DNA from: Actinospica robiniae DSM 44927
GTDB taxonomy: Bacteria; Actinomycetota; Actinomycetes; Streptomycetales; Catenulisporaceae
Assembly (NCBI RefSeq): GCF_000504285.1
Contig: NZ_KI632511.1
Span: 9,344,154 to 9,408,153 of the forward strand
Reading direction: 5' to 3'
DNA length: 64,000 bases
Within the stretch, counting starts at the first letter, position 1. The number at the start of each line of letters is the position of its first letter. The notes below the pieces were generated by a model, which worked only from the letters and a program-made list of their open reading frames with translations, had not been told where the DNA came from and did no database searches. Below, piece after piece: positions 24,507 to 33,926 of the stretch. A program made the position numbers and the translations under genes.

Positions 24507-25555
24507 CGTGTTGCTCCCTTCGTCGGTACGGCGGTGTGCTCGCGGGCGAACTGCCCGGCGCGGTGCAGAGCCCTGCGCGCGGCAGGAAGATAGGGGTGCA
24601 TGGCCTGGAAGACGTGCACCTGCCCGGGCCAGATCTCGAAGGCGCACTCCACGCCCGTCCGCGCGAGCCGCTCCGAGAATGCCTGCACTTCTGGGGCCAG
24701 CGACTCGAGGCCGCCGACCTGGATCAGATAGGGCGCGCCCGGCCCGTACCGCTCGGCGTCCTCCTCGGGCACGGCCAGGCACAGCTGCGTCGCGTGCTGC
24801 TGGTCGGAGCCGACGTAGAGCCGCCCGAACCGTTCGGCCGCCCGCGGGCTGATGACGGGATCGCGCAAGCGGCGATCGGCAGCACGCAGCGAGACGCATT
24901 CGGGGTCCAGCCAGGGGGAGAGCAGGACGACGGCGGCGGGCGCGGGCAGTCGGGCCTCGCGCCGGTCAGCGGCCAGGAGCGCCGCCAGGTACGCGCCGGC
25001 CGAGTCGCCGGCCACCACGATCCGCTCGGCGGGAACGCCCTGCTGCTCGAGGAAGCGGAACGCCGCCCGGGCGTCGTCGAGCGCGGCCGGCGCCGGGTGC
25101 TCGGGCGCGAGCCGGTAGCTCGGGGCGAGCACGCGCAGGCCTGACTCGGCCGCGAGAGCGCCGGTGAGCATGCGGTGGGTCCGCGCGGAACCGAAGGCGA
25201 AGGCTCCGCCGTGCAGGTAGAGCACCGCGGAGCCGTCGGTCGCGTGCTGCGGGGTGGACCACTCCGCGGGCAGGCCGCCGTCGCGGTCTTCGTGGTCGGC
25301 GTGGTCGTCGTGGTGCGGGTCGGTGATGCGTACGGACGTATGCGTGACGCCGAGTTGCGGCGGCGTCAGGCGCATGCCCAGCTCCAGCGCGGTGCGCAGG
25401 AAGCGGAAGTCGCCGCGGCCGCCGACCAGGTCGGACGCGGGACGCCAGGTCCAGCGCAGCAGCTGCGCCAGCGCGAAGGACTGTACCGGCTCGGCCGCCT
25501 GCACGAGCGGCCGAAGGACGCTCGCGTGACGCACCGTGTCCGTTCCCCTGGACAT
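24503..25555 (-). CDS. alpha/beta hydrolase, HSL-like esterase
   Basis: A 350-residue esterase with an unusually long N-terminal cap containing a His/Asp-rich stretch (PHHDDHADHEDRD, about 79-91). Catalytic features are YLHGGAF (about 114), the nucleophile elbow GDSAGAY (about 178) and a C-terminal histidine in QVHVFQ (about 319). It is the first gene of the 25555-23707 operon. The start at 25555 was chosen because the residues upstream are unlike the family, although the frame stays open to 26365. Confidence 0.87.
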   Translation of the reverse strand: MSRGTDTVRHASVLRPLVQAAEPVQSFALAQLLRWTWRPASDLVGGRGDFRFLRTALELGMRLTPPQLGVTHTSVRITDPHHDDHADHEDRDGGLPAEWSTPQHATDGSAVLYLHGGAFAFGSARTHRMLTGALAAESGLRVLAPSYRLAPEHPAPAALDDARAAFRFLEQQGVPAERIVVAGDSAGAYLAALLAADRREARLPAPAAVVLLSPWLDPECVSLRAADRRLRDPVISPRAAERFGRLYVGSDQQHATQLCLAVPEEDAERYGPGAPYLIQVGGLESLAPEVQAFSERLARTGVECAFEIWPGQVHVFQAMHPYLPAARRALHRAGQFAREHTAVPTKGATR

Positions 25556-25641
25556 GCGCTCCCAGTGACCCCAAGATCCCGGGCTAAACCCGGCTGCATC
25601 CCCGGCCGAACCCGGCCCCGACCGGCCCGGTCGGTGTTCGA

Positions 25642-26199
25642 TCAGCTCAATCGCTTGACGAACGGGTGCACCGGGAAGCCCCGCTCGGCCGCCCCCGGGT
25701 CGGGCAGTTCGGTGAAGCCGGAGGCCTGGTAGAGGGCCACCGCCTCCGGCTGGCTCGGTCCGGTCGTCAGAAAGACCTGCCGGTAGCCGAGCTGCTCGGC
25801 CCGCTCCTCCAGCGCGCGCAGCACCCGGCGGCCGAGCCCGCGCCGGCGGTGGTCGGCGTGCGTCCAGATCCGCTTGAACTCGGCCGTCGGCCGGTCCGGG
25901 AAGTCGGCGTCCAGCACGCCCCCGACCACCAGGTCCGGATCGAAGCTGCGCAGTGCCCCGCCCGCGATCGTCTTGTCGCCCTCGACCAGCAGCAGCAGCG
26001 CCCCGCCGTGTTCCTCGGCGAACAGGATGTCCGGGTGGTGGTCGAACTCCGCTACCGCCCCCTCGCCGTAGCGGGTGGTGTACTCGTGCAGCAGGCCCGC
26101 CAGCAGTGGCGCGGCTTCCGGGTCCTGCACCCGGGCCGCGACCACGCGCGGCGTGCCGCCGGCCCGCGTCGGCACACGCGCCGATACCGGACTGTCCAT
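25642..26199 (-). CDS. GNAT family N-acetyltransferase
   Basis: A 185-residue acetyltransferase. The acetyl-CoA-binding motif A is DHRRRGLGRRVLRALEERA (about residues 120-138) and motif B ends in ALYQASGFTEL. The substrate is unknown. The start at 26199 gives MDSPVSARVPT; the frame is open to 26349, but that extension is unlike the family. It faces the DUF3303-like gene divergently across about 230 bp. Confidence 0.85.
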   Translation of the reverse strand: MDSPVSARVPTRAGGTPRVVAARVQDPEAAPLLAGLLHEYTTRYGEGAVAEFDHHPDILFAEEHGGALLLLVEGDKTIAGGALRSFDPDLVVGGVLDADFPDRPTAEFKRIWTHADHRRRGLGRRVLRALEERAEQLGYRQVFLTTGPSQPEAVALYQASGFTELPDPGAAERGFPVHPFVKRLS

Positions 26200-26430
26200 G
26201 GTGTTCTCCGTGCTCCTCGAAACCCTGCGGGGGACCGTTTCCGTCAGCATCCCGTGGCCTGCGGATATTCCTTGCCGGGAGCCCGGCGGTATTCGTGTGA
26301 CATTCACGAGAATCGCCGTAGTCGAATTCGAGAATTTCTTGACCTGCACGGCGCTCCGTTCTCACCGCCGATCCGGGCGCGGGTACAAATGACCTGCCAC
26401 CCCAGGAATTCGACGAAAGGAGACGGCGCC

Positions 26431-26721
26431 GTGCGTGTGCTCATGACCGTGCAGATGGATACGGAGAAGGCCAATAAGGCCATCGCGGACAAGTCGCTGC
26501 CCCAGATCATGCAGTCCGTGCTCGAGCAGATCAAACCCGAGGCCGTCTACTTCGGGGCGCTGGAAGGCCGGCGGACCGCGTACATCGTGTTCGACCTCGA
26601 AGACGCCGCCGGCATCCCGGCCGTCGCCGAGCCGTTCTTCCAGCACCTCCACGCCAAGGTCGACTTCGTGCCGGTCATGGACTTCAAGGACGTCCAGGCA
26701 GGGCTGGCCAAGCTCGGCTAG
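26431..26721 (+). CDS. small DUF3303-like protein
   Basis: A 96-residue protein that begins VRVLMTVQMDTEKANKAI and has an alternating strand-helix pattern suggesting a dimeric alpha-beta barrel. The GTG at 26431 follows AAAGGAG (26416-26422) by 8 bases. Relatives are annotated as hypothetical or DUF3303-like and have no known role. It stands alone upstream of the pyrimidine catabolic operon. Confidence 0.75.
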   Translation: MRVLMTVQMDTEKANKAIADKSLPQIMQSVLEQIKPEAVYFGALEGRRTAYIVFDLEDAAGIPAVAEPFFQHLHAKVDFVPVMDFKDVQAGLAKLG

Positions 26722-26839
26722 CACGCCCTTGATAATCCGTAGGTGATCAATCCCGCGTGGCGCACCGACGTCCGCCGAGCCTTCTCCTACTGTTCAGACA
26801 GTTGAACCGATCGTCCGCGCTCGGGCAAGGAGGCCCCCG

Positions 26840-27682
26840 GTGAGCCGTGTGGTGCGCGCCGCCCTGTTCCAGACCGCCTGGACCGGAGACGCCGAGACGA
26901 TGGTGGCCGCGCACGAGAAGGCCGCCCGTGCCGCCGCCGAGCAGGGAGCCCGGATCATCGGGTTCCAGGAGGTGTTCAACGCGCCCTACTTCCCCCAGGT
27001 GCAGGAAGCAGAGCACTACCGTTGGGCCGAACCGGTGCCGGACGGCCCGACCACCCGCCGGTTCCAGGCGCTGGCCGAAGAGCTCGGCCTGGTCATCGTG
27101 CTGCCGCTCTACGAGCTCGAATCCGCAGGCTTCTCCTACAACACCACCGCGGTCATCGACGCCGACGGCTCCTATCTCGGCAAGTACCGCAAGCACCACA
27201 TTCCGCAGGTGCACGGGTTCTGGGAGAAGTACTACTTCCGGCCCGGCAACCTGGGATTCCCGGTCTTCGACACGGCTGTGGGCAAGGTGGGCGTCTACAT
27301 CTGCTACGACCGGCACTTCCCCGAGGGCTGGCGCGCGCTCGGGCTCGCCGGCGCGGAGATCGTCTACAACCCGTCCGCGACCAGTCGGGGTCTGTCCGCC
27401 TACCTGTGGCAGCTCGAGCAGCCGGCCGCGGCGGTGGCCAACGAGTACTTCATCGCGGCGATCAACCGCGTCGGCGTCGAAGAGTACGGCGACGACGACT
27501 TCTACGGCTCCAGCTACTTCGTCGACCCGCGCGGGCAGTTCGTCGGCGATCTCGCCTCGGACAGCACGGAGGATCTGGTCGTGCGCGACCTCGACCTCGC
27601 GATGATCGACGAGGTACGGCAGCTGTGGGCTTTCTACCGTGACCGACGCCCGGACGCCTACGGGCCGCTGACCGGGGCGTGA
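26840..27682 (+). CDS. nitrilase-superfamily amidohydrolase, beta-ureidopropionase-like
   Basis: A 280-residue carbon-nitrogen hydrolase with the catalytic Glu44 (GFQEVFN), Lys118 (YRKHHIP) and Cys155 (YICYDRHFPEG). The neighbouring dihydropyrimidinase makes N-carbamoyl-beta-amino acids, which this enzyme type hydrolyses to beta-alanine or beta-aminoisobutyrate with release of CO2 and ammonia. An N-carbamoylputrescine or N-carbamoyl-amino-acid substrate is also possible. The GTG start is preceded by AAGGAGG. The downstream gene follows after 3 bp, so this is an operon. Confidence 0.9.
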   Translation: MSRVVRAALFQTAWTGDAETMVAAHEKAARAAAEQGARIIGFQEVFNAPYFPQVQEAEHYRWAEPVPDGPTTRRFQALAEELGLVIVLPLYELESAGFSYNTTAVIDADGSYLGKYRKHHIPQVHGFWEKYYFRPGNLGFPVFDTAVGKVGVYICYDRHFPEGWRALGLAGAEIVYNPSATSRGLSAYLWQLEQPAAAVANEYFIAAINRVGVEEYGDDDFYGSSYFVDPRGQFVGDLASDSTEDLVVRDLDLAMIDEVRQLWAFYRDRRPDAYGPLTGA

Positions 27683-27685
27683 GGC

Positions 27686-29089
27686 ATGCGCACACTGATC
27701 AAGAACGGACTGGTCGTCACCGCGGCCGACGAGATGACCGCCGACGTGCTGATCGAGGGCGAGAAGATCGTCGCGCTCGCCGCCGCCGGCACTCCGACGG
27801 CCGAGTCGTGGCATGCGAACGCCGAGAAGATCTTCGACGCGTCCGGGCTCTACGTCATCCCCGGCGGTGTGGACGGGCACACCCACATGCAGATGCCCTT
27901 CGGCGGGACCGAGGCCGCCGACACGTTCGAGACCGGCACCAAGGCCGCGGCCTGGGGCGGGACGACCACGATCGTGGACTTCGCGATCCAGTCGGTGGGC
28001 GCTTCGCTGCGCGAGGGGCTCGACGCCTGGCACGCCAAGGCCGAGGGGGTCTGCTCGATCGACTACGGCTTCCACATGATCATCTCGGACGTGGACGAAC
28101 CGGTGCTCAAGGAGATGGACGTCCTCGTCGGCGAGGGGGTGAGCAGCTTCAAGATGTTCATGGCCTACCCGGGCGTCTTCTACAGCGACGACGGCAAGAT
28201 CCTGCGGGCGATGCAGCGCGCCGCCCGGAACAGCGGCCTGATCATGATGCACGCGGAGAACGGCATCGCCATCGACGTGCTGGTCGAGCAGGCGTTGGCG
28301 GCGGGCCGCACGGATCCGCGCTATCACGGCGAGGTCCGCCGCGCCCTGCTCGAGGCCGAGGCGACCCACCGGGCGATCCAGCTGGCCCGGATCGCCGGAG
28401 CGCCGCTGTACGTGGTGCACGTCTCGGCGGCCGAAGCCGTGGGCGAGCTGGGGCGAGCCCGGGCGCTGGGACTCGACGTGTTCGGCGAGACCTGCCCGCA
28501 ATACCTGTTCCTGTCCACCGAAGACCTGGCCCGCCCGGACTTCGAGGGTGCGAAGTACGTCTGCTCCACGCCGTTGCGGCCGGCCGAGCACCAGAGCGTG
28601 CTGTGGCGGGCGCTGCGCACCGACGACCTGTCCGTGGTCTCCACCGACCACTGCCCGTTCTGCTTCGCCGAGCAGAAGGAGCTCGGCCGGGGCGACTTCT
28701 CCAAGATCCCCAACGGTCTGCCGGGCGTGGAGAACCGGATGGACCTGCTGCACCAGGCCGTGGTGGACGGGCACATCTCCCGCCGCCGCTGGATCGAGCT
28801 GGCCTGCACCACGCCCGCGCGGATGTTCGGGCTCTACCCGCGCAAGGGCGCCATCGCGCCCGGCGCGGACGCCGATGTGGTGCTCTACGACCCGAAGGCC
28901 CCGTACACGATCTCCGCGAAGACCCACCACATGAACGTCGACTACTCCGCCTACGAGGGCCGGCAGGTGGCCGGGCGCCCGCGGACCGTGCTCTCGCGCG
29001 GCGAGGCCGTGATCGAAGAAGGACGCTACGTCGGCCGCCCCGGGCACGGCCGGTTCCTCGAACGTAAGCCCTGTCAGTACCTGCGCTAG
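27686..29089 (+). CDS. hydA: dihydropyrimidinase/hydantoinase
   Basis: A 467-residue cyclic amidohydrolase that opens dihydrouracil, dihydrothymine or hydantoin rings. Metal ligands His65 and His67 lie in GVDGHTHMQMPFGG, the lysine expected to be carboxylated is Lys156 in SSFKMFMAYPG, and the C-terminal ligand aspartate is in STDHCPF (about 317). Length is normal. It sits between the ureidopropionase-like hydrolase and an LLM oxidoreductase, a recurrent actinobacterial order, so the three probably form one catabolic pathway. Confidence 0.95.
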   Translation: MRTLIKNGLVVTAADEMTADVLIEGEKIVALAAAGTPTAESWHANAEKIFDASGLYVIPGGVDGHTHMQMPFGGTEAADTFETGTKAAAWGGTTTIVDFAIQSVGASLREGLDAWHAKAEGVCSIDYGFHMIISDVDEPVLKEMDVLVGEGVSSFKMFMAYPGVFYSDDGKILRAMQRAARNSGLIMMHAENGIAIDVLVEQALAAGRTDPRYHGEVRRALLEAEATHRAIQLARIAGAPLYVVHVSAAEAVGELGRARALGLDVFGETCPQYLFLSTEDLARPDFEGAKYVCSTPLRPAEHQSVLWRALRTDDLSVVSTDHCPFCFAEQKELGRGDFSKIPNGLPGVENRMDLLHQAVVDGHISRRRWIELACTTPARMFGLYPRKGAIAPGADADVVLYDPKAPYTISAKTHHMNVDYSAYEGRQVAGRPRTVLSRGEAVIEEGRYVGRPGHGRFLERKPCQYLR

Positions 29090-29103
29090 GGAGCGACCGC
29101 ACC

Positions 29104-30114
29104 ATGGACTTCGGGTTGGTTCTGCAGGTCGACCCGCCGGCCGGCCTGCTCGTCGAGCGGATGATCCGCGCGGAGGCTCTGGGCTTCAGCCACGGCTGGA
29201 CCTTCGACTCGGTGGTGCTGTGGCAGGAACCGTTCGTGGTCTACAGCAGGATCCTGGAACACACCGAGCGGCTGATGGTCGGGTCGATGGTGACCAACCC
29301 GGCCACCCGCACGTGGGAGGTGACCGCCTCGGCCTTCGCCACCCTCAACGACATGTACGGCAATCGCACGATCTGCGGGATCGGCCGCGGCGACTCGGCG
29401 ATGCGGGTCGCCGGGCGCAAGCCGACCACGCTCTCGATGCTCTCCCAGGCGATGAGCGCGATCAAGGACCTGGCCGAGGGGCGCGAGACGGAGATCGACG
29501 GGACCCGGATCCGCCTGCCCTGGGTGCGGGACGGCGCGCTGCCGATCTGGATGGCCGCGTACGGCCCGAAGGCGCTGGAGCTGACCGGGCGTCAGGCCGA
29601 CGGCTTCATCCTGCAGCTGGCCGACCCGTACCTCACCGAATGGATGGTCAAGGCCGTGCGCACCGCCGCCGCGGAGGCCGGCCGCGACCCGGACGGCATC
29701 CGGATCTGCGTGGCCGCCCCGGCGTACCTGACCGACGGATCCGAGCAGGGCCGGGCGCACGCGCTGGCGGAGTGCCGCTGGTTCGGCGGCATGGTCGGAA
29801 ACCACGTCGCCGACCTCGTGGCCCGCTACGGCGAAGGCACCGGCATGGTCCCCACGCAACTGACGGACTACATCAAGGCCCGCCGAAGCGGCGACTACTC
29901 CCTGCACGGCCGGGTCGGCAACCCGGCCGCGGCGTTCGTGCCGGACGAGATCGTCGAACGCTTCTGCCTGATCGGCCCGCCCGAGGCCCACCTGGAGAGA
30001 CTCAGCCATCTGCAATCGATCGGCGTGGACCAGTTCGCGGTCTACGCCATGCACGACGCCGTCGACGAGGTCATCGACGGCTACGGCAAGGACATCCTCA
30101 CGCAGTTTGCCTAG
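29104..30114 (+). CDS. TIGR03842-like LLM-class F420-dependent oxidoreductase
   Basis: A 336-residue luciferase-like monooxygenase-fold protein. It opens MDFGLVLQVDPPAGLLVERM and has the motif TICGIGRGDSAMRVAGRKP near residue 85. This subfamily is found beside dihydropyrimidinase genes and is predicted to use coenzyme F420. A plausible role is the redox step of the same pathway, for example forming or using the dihydropyrimidine, but this is inference. The 3' end overlaps the convergent FUSC gene by 17 bp. Confidence 0.87.
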   Translation: MDFGLVLQVDPPAGLLVERMIRAEALGFSHGWTFDSVVLWQEPFVVYSRILEHTERLMVGSMVTNPATRTWEVTASAFATLNDMYGNRTICGIGRGDSAMRVAGRKPTTLSMLSQAMSAIKDLAEGRETEIDGTRIRLPWVRDGALPIWMAAYGPKALELTGRQADGFILQLADPYLTEWMVKAVRTAAAEAGRDPDGIRICVAAPAYLTDGSEQGRAHALAECRWFGGMVGNHVADLVARYGEGTGMVPTQLTDYIKARRSGDYSLHGRVGNPAAAFVPDEIVERFCLIGPPEAHLERLSHLQSIGVDQFAVYAMHDAVDEVIDGYGKDILTQFA

Positions 30115-32413
30115 CCCGCTCCCACACCTCGGGGCGCGCGGACTGGAACGAGTGCGTCAACGAGCTCTGCAGACGGCGGATCGCCTCGAGGTGGTCGCCG
30201 GTCCAGATGATCCGGACACCGGTGCCGGTGGCCCGGCCCTCCTCGTCGCGCAGGTCGCGGCGCACCGCCTGGACCAGCCGGCCGACGACTTCCCGGTCGG
30301 CGAGCAGCGGCTCGGGCACCGGACCGGCGCCTTCGAGCCCTTCGGCAAGGCCCTGATACCAGCGCAGCGTGCGCTCGGCCATTATCAGCAGCTCCTGCTG
30401 CGCCGCGGCCCGGTCGCGGGCCGGCAGGTCCTTACCGGCCCGGCGCCACAGCTCCAGGATCGCGTCCGCGGCCAGGCGCAGCGCGACCACGCCGGTCACG
30501 AGCGTGGTCATCTCGCCGAGCGGCACGGCCTTGGCCCCGCGCTCGGCCAGGTAGGTGCGGAAGGTGTCGTCCAGCCGCCTCGCCGCGGCCGCCGCCCGGC
30601 GCTCCTCCTGCGCCACCTCGCGGGTCTCGGTCGCGCAGGCGCACCGCGAGACCGCGTAGTCCACCGCGCCGACGAGGTAGCGCGCACTGTCCACGTAGGC
30701 CTCCGACAGTGCTCTGCTGACCGCGGACGAGGCGCCGCGAGGCCAGAAGAACAGGCCCACGACCAGGCTGACCCCGCAGCCGATGGCGATGTCCTCGATC
30801 CGGAAGAAGATGATCGAGAGCCCGGCCGGCTGGGCCACGTTGAACAGGATCACCAGGGTGAGCGTGAACGCGGCCTGCCCGGCGGCGAACGAGATCGCGG
30901 CCGGCACGATCCCGGCGCCCAGCACCGCGATCGGCAGCAGCACCCACAGCAGCGGCCGGTCCTGCCCGATCAGCGCCAGCACCCCGGCGCCCGCGATCGA
31001 GCCGGCGATCGTGCCGCCCAGCGCCCGGAAGACGTTCTGACCGGTGTTCAGGGCGTTGGAGCGCAGCACCGAGAGCGTGCCCAGCATGACCCAGAACGCG
31101 TGCTGCACGCTGATCGTCTCGGCGATCGCGACGCCGATGCCGAGGCCCACCGCGCCGCGGATGCTGTTGTGCAGCCAGACGGAGTGCGGCTCGAGGTGCG
31201 CGGCCGCGCGCTCCCGGGCGCTGCGCCAGGCCCCGGCCGAGGAGCCGGGCTCCCGCCCGAACAGCCGCTCCGGCCAGGAGCGCTGGTCGGCGGCCCGGGA
31301 GGTCTCCACGTTCTGCGCGATCTGCAGCACCACGAAGGCCACCTCCTGCGCCCGGAAGGAGACGTCCAGGTCGGTCAGGAAGGCGTCGAGGTCCTGCTCG
31401 CCGCGCGCCTCGTCCCGGGCCGGCAGCCGGCCGACCGCCCCGTCCTCCATCGCGCCCAGCGACTTGCGCAGGTCCTCGGCCGCGGCGCGCAGCCGGTCCG
31501 GCGAGCCGCCCGGCTGCTCCAGCATGTCCGCCGCGATCTCCAGCACCCCGGCCGCCGCCCGGCGCACCGTCGCCGAGTCCGCGTCGCCGGAAGGGGCTTC
31601 CGCGCTCGTCGGACCCGACTCGGCGAGCACCGCGCTGAGCCAGGTCAGCTCGTCGACGAGGCGGACCAGGGCCCGGGAACCGGTGGAGAGCCCGGTGGGC
31701 CGGTAGGGCGTGGCGGTGAACGCCTTGCGCAGTTCGTCCGTGGTCGCGGCCGTCTCCCGCGCGCGCAGCCGGCAGTGGGTGAAGGTCTCGCCGCGGGCCA
31801 GGGCGGCGGAGTGGGCCGCGTCAGCGTGCAGCTGCCGGGCGGCGGCGCGGCAGGCCGCCGCGGCCGGCCGGACGAGCGGGTTGACCGGCATCCGCGGCCA
31901 CAGCACCGCGACCGCCGCCATCGAGACCACGCCCGCGAGCAGCACGCCGAACAGCCGGTCGGGCAGATCGGAGAGCGGCGCCGGCGCGGAGACCGGCAGG
32001 ATGAACGCGAGCAGCAGGCCCGTCGTCGAGGCCGCCAGCACCGAGCTGACCACGCCGGAGAAGAGCACGAGGAAGCCGATGACGACCGTGGCCAGCACGG
32101 CGATCCACGGCTCGCGGCCGGCCAGCGTGCCGAGGGTGACCAGCAGCAGCCACGCCACGGTCAACGCGGCGTGCGCCCGCACCCGCTGCACCAGCGGCCC
32201 GGCCAGGTCGATGAGCAGCAGCATCGAGAACGAGGAGAACGCCGCGAACGTCCCTATCACCGGCTCGTGCAGCGCCTCGGTGCACAGAGCGAAGAGGGAG
32301 GGCAGAACGAGCGCGGTCCGGGCCGCGCGCCGGGTGGCGGCCAAGTCGGAGTCCTTGCGCCGCAACCACCCGGAGAGCTGACCAAACCAAGTCATCCGCA
32401 GCCGCCTCATCAT
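30098..32413 (-). CDS. FUSC family membrane transporter
   Basis: A 771-residue protein of the fusaric-acid-resistance/aromatic-acid-exporter superfamily. It has two membrane blocks: residues about 28-180 and about 400-540 (VGLGIGVAIAETISVQHAFWVMLGTLSVLRSNALNTGQ is the hallmark FUSC segment). A soluble helical domain lies between the blocks and another at the C-terminus. It probably exports aromatic or other organic acids. ATG 32413 is used; an in-frame ATG at 32395 is an alternative. Confidence 0.9.
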   Translation of the reverse strand: MMRRLRMTWFGQLSGWLRRKDSDLAATRRAARTALVLPSLFALCTEALHEPVIGTFAAFSSFSMLLLIDLAGPLVQRVRAHAALTVAWLLLVTLGTLAGREPWIAVLATVVIGFLVLFSGVVSSVLAASTTGLLLAFILPVSAPAPLSDLPDRLFGVLLAGVVSMAAVAVLWPRMPVNPLVRPAAAACRAAARQLHADAAHSAALARGETFTHCRLRARETAATTDELRKAFTATPYRPTGLSTGSRALVRLVDELTWLSAVLAESGPTSAEAPSGDADSATVRRAAAGVLEIAADMLEQPGGSPDRLRAAAEDLRKSLGAMEDGAVGRLPARDEARGEQDLDAFLTDLDVSFRAQEVAFVVLQIAQNVETSRAADQRSWPERLFGREPGSSAGAWRSARERAAAHLEPHSVWLHNSIRGAVGLGIGVAIAETISVQHAFWVMLGTLSVLRSNALNTGQNVFRALGGTIAGSIAGAGVLALIGQDRPLLWVLLPIAVLGAGIVPAAISFAAGQAAFTLTLVILFNVAQPAGLSIIFFRIEDIAIGCGVSLVVGLFFWPRGASSAVSRALSEAYVDSARYLVGAVDYAVSRCACATETREVAQEERRAAAAARRLDDTFRTYLAERGAKAVPLGEMTTLVTGVVALRLAADAILELWRRAGKDLPARDRAAAQQELLIMAERTLRWYQGLAEGLEGAGPVPEPLLADREVVGRLVQAVRRDLRDEEGRATGTGVRIIWTGDHLEAIRRLQSSLTHSFQSARPEVWERARQTA

Positions 32414-32478
32414 GTGAAGAATCGGTCGATCGTTCCATGAGAAGCAGTCCTATGCCAGCTCGGCACGCAGCGCGGACA

Positions 32479-33591
32479 TCAGGGCACGATGGCCAGCGCG
32501 GCAGCAAGGCGGTCCAGCGCCTCGGTGAAGTCGGCGGCGGGGAGGTGGCCGAATCCGAGCCGGAAGACGCGGTCGTCCTCGCCGAACCAGGACCCTGGTG
32601 CGACGCGCACTTCGTGCCGGGCCAGGCGCCGGTAGAACGCTGCGACGGCATCGCCATCGGGGAAGTGCTCGGCGGCCAGGCGCACGACGCACAGCGCCCC
32701 GCCGTCCGGACGCAGTAGCTCGAGCGGCTGGTCCTCGGCCCACCGCTCCAACGCGCCGAGCGCCTGGCCGAGCCGCAAGGCCCGCGGCGCGAGAATGCGG
32801 TCTTGCTGCCGCAGGACTTGCGCCGCAAGGCGTTCGTCGACAGTCGAGCAGGCGATCGTCGTATGGAACTTCGCCTGACGCAGTTGCTCGAACAACTCGG
32901 CGTCGGTCGCGGTCAGCCAGCCCACCCGCAGCCCGGCGGCTCCGTGCGCCTTGGAAAGCGAGGAGCAGGTGACCACTTGCGGCCCCGATGTCGCCGCGGA
33001 CGAGGGGATCGGGGCGTCGCCGAAGGTGGAAGCGCGGTAGGTCTCGTCGATCAGGACCTTGGCCCGCGGCGCGCGCTCGGCCACCAGGTCAATCAGAGCC
33101 TTGAGTTCGGGCTCTGCGAAGCGGATGCCGGACGGGTTCTGCGGCGAGGCCAGGGAGACCAGGCGGGTGCTCGGCGAAAGCGCCTCGGCCATCCGATCCA
33201 GCGGCATTCGGTAGCCCTCGTCGAAGGCCAGCGGCACCGCGACCACGCGGGCGCCGAGCGCTTCGGGCACGGCCCGCACGGGCGGGAAGCACGGAGTGGT
33301 GAGCACGGCCTCGTCGCCGGGCCCGCACGTGGCCTGGGCCAGCAGGAACATCGCCTCGATGGCGCCGACCGTCACGAGCACCGCGGCCGGGTCCACCCCG
33401 ATGTCCGCGGCGATGAGCGACCGCAGTTCACCCTCACCGAGGGACGTGCCGTAGCCGAGTTCCACCTCGGCGAGGGTGCGGGGATCGCCGAGGTCGCCGA
33501 GCCGCAGCGGCGGGCAGGTGCTCTCGGCGAGGTCGTAGCGGACCGGCTGGTCGATCAGGGCTGTCATGACGCTGGACGCGAAGAAGGCCAT
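32479..33591 (-). CDS. PLP-dependent class I/II aminotransferase
   Basis: A 370-residue fold-type I aminotransferase. Visible features are the cofactor-ring region AIEAMFLLAQA (about 77), ASPQNPSG (about 149), the aspartate/tyrosine region VLIDETYRAS (about 180) and the Schiff-base lysine in CSSLSKAHGAAGLRVGW (about 214). The C-terminal arginine for the substrate carboxylate would be in RVFRLGFG. Substrate unknown. It lies 65 bp upstream of the FUSC gene on the same strand and may share its transcript. Confidence 0.9.
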   Translation of the reverse strand: MAFFASSVMTALIDQPVRYDLAESTCPPLRLGDLGDPRTLAEVELGYGTSLGEGELRSLIAADIGVDPAAVLVTVGAIEAMFLLAQATCGPGDEAVLTTPCFPPVRAVPEALGARVVAVPLAFDEGYRMPLDRMAEALSPSTRLVSLASPQNPSGIRFAEPELKALIDLVAERAPRAKVLIDETYRASTFGDAPIPSSAATSGPQVVTCSSLSKAHGAAGLRVGWLTATDAELFEQLRQAKFHTTIACSTVDERLAAQVLRQQDRILAPRALRLGQALGALERWAEDQPLELLRPDGGALCVVRLAAEHFPDGDAVAAFYRRLARHEVRVAPGSWFGEDDRVFRLGFGHLPAADFTEALDRLAAALAIVP

Positions 33592-33719
33592 GGCTCAAGC
33601 ATCGTCGCGGGAGGGCGGCGTGAGGAGAGCCAATCGAACGCGAGTGGATGCATAGGTGCCCGCCGAGGGGGCACCGGAGGGAAGATCCGAAACCGACCGC
33701 CACGAAAGGGGCCTCGGAC

Positions 33720-33908
33720 ATGAGCACGACGGACAAGCTGCAGAACGCCGCCGAGCAGGCCAAGGGCAAGGCGAATGAGGCCACGGGCAAGGCGACCGGC
33801 GACCGCGATCAGGAGATGAAGGGCAAGGCTCAGCAGAGCAAGAGCGACCTCAAGCAGGCCGGCGAGAAGGTCAAGGACGCGGCCGGCAACATGAAGGACG
33901 ACAAGTAA
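33720..33908 (+). CDS. CsbD family stress-response protein
   Basis: A 62-residue, highly charged, Lys/Glu/Ala-rich helical protein matching CsbD, whose members accumulate under general stress, often under alternative sigma factor control. Their molecular role is unknown. ATG 33720 follows GAAAGGGG (33704-33711). It is a single-gene unit closed by the hairpin at 33928-33973. Confidence 0.9.
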   Translation: MSTTDKLQNAAEQAKGKANEATGKATGDRDQEMKGKAQQSKSDLKQAGEKVKDAAGNMKDDK

Positions 33909-33926
33909 GGCGCCCGGAGGCTGAGC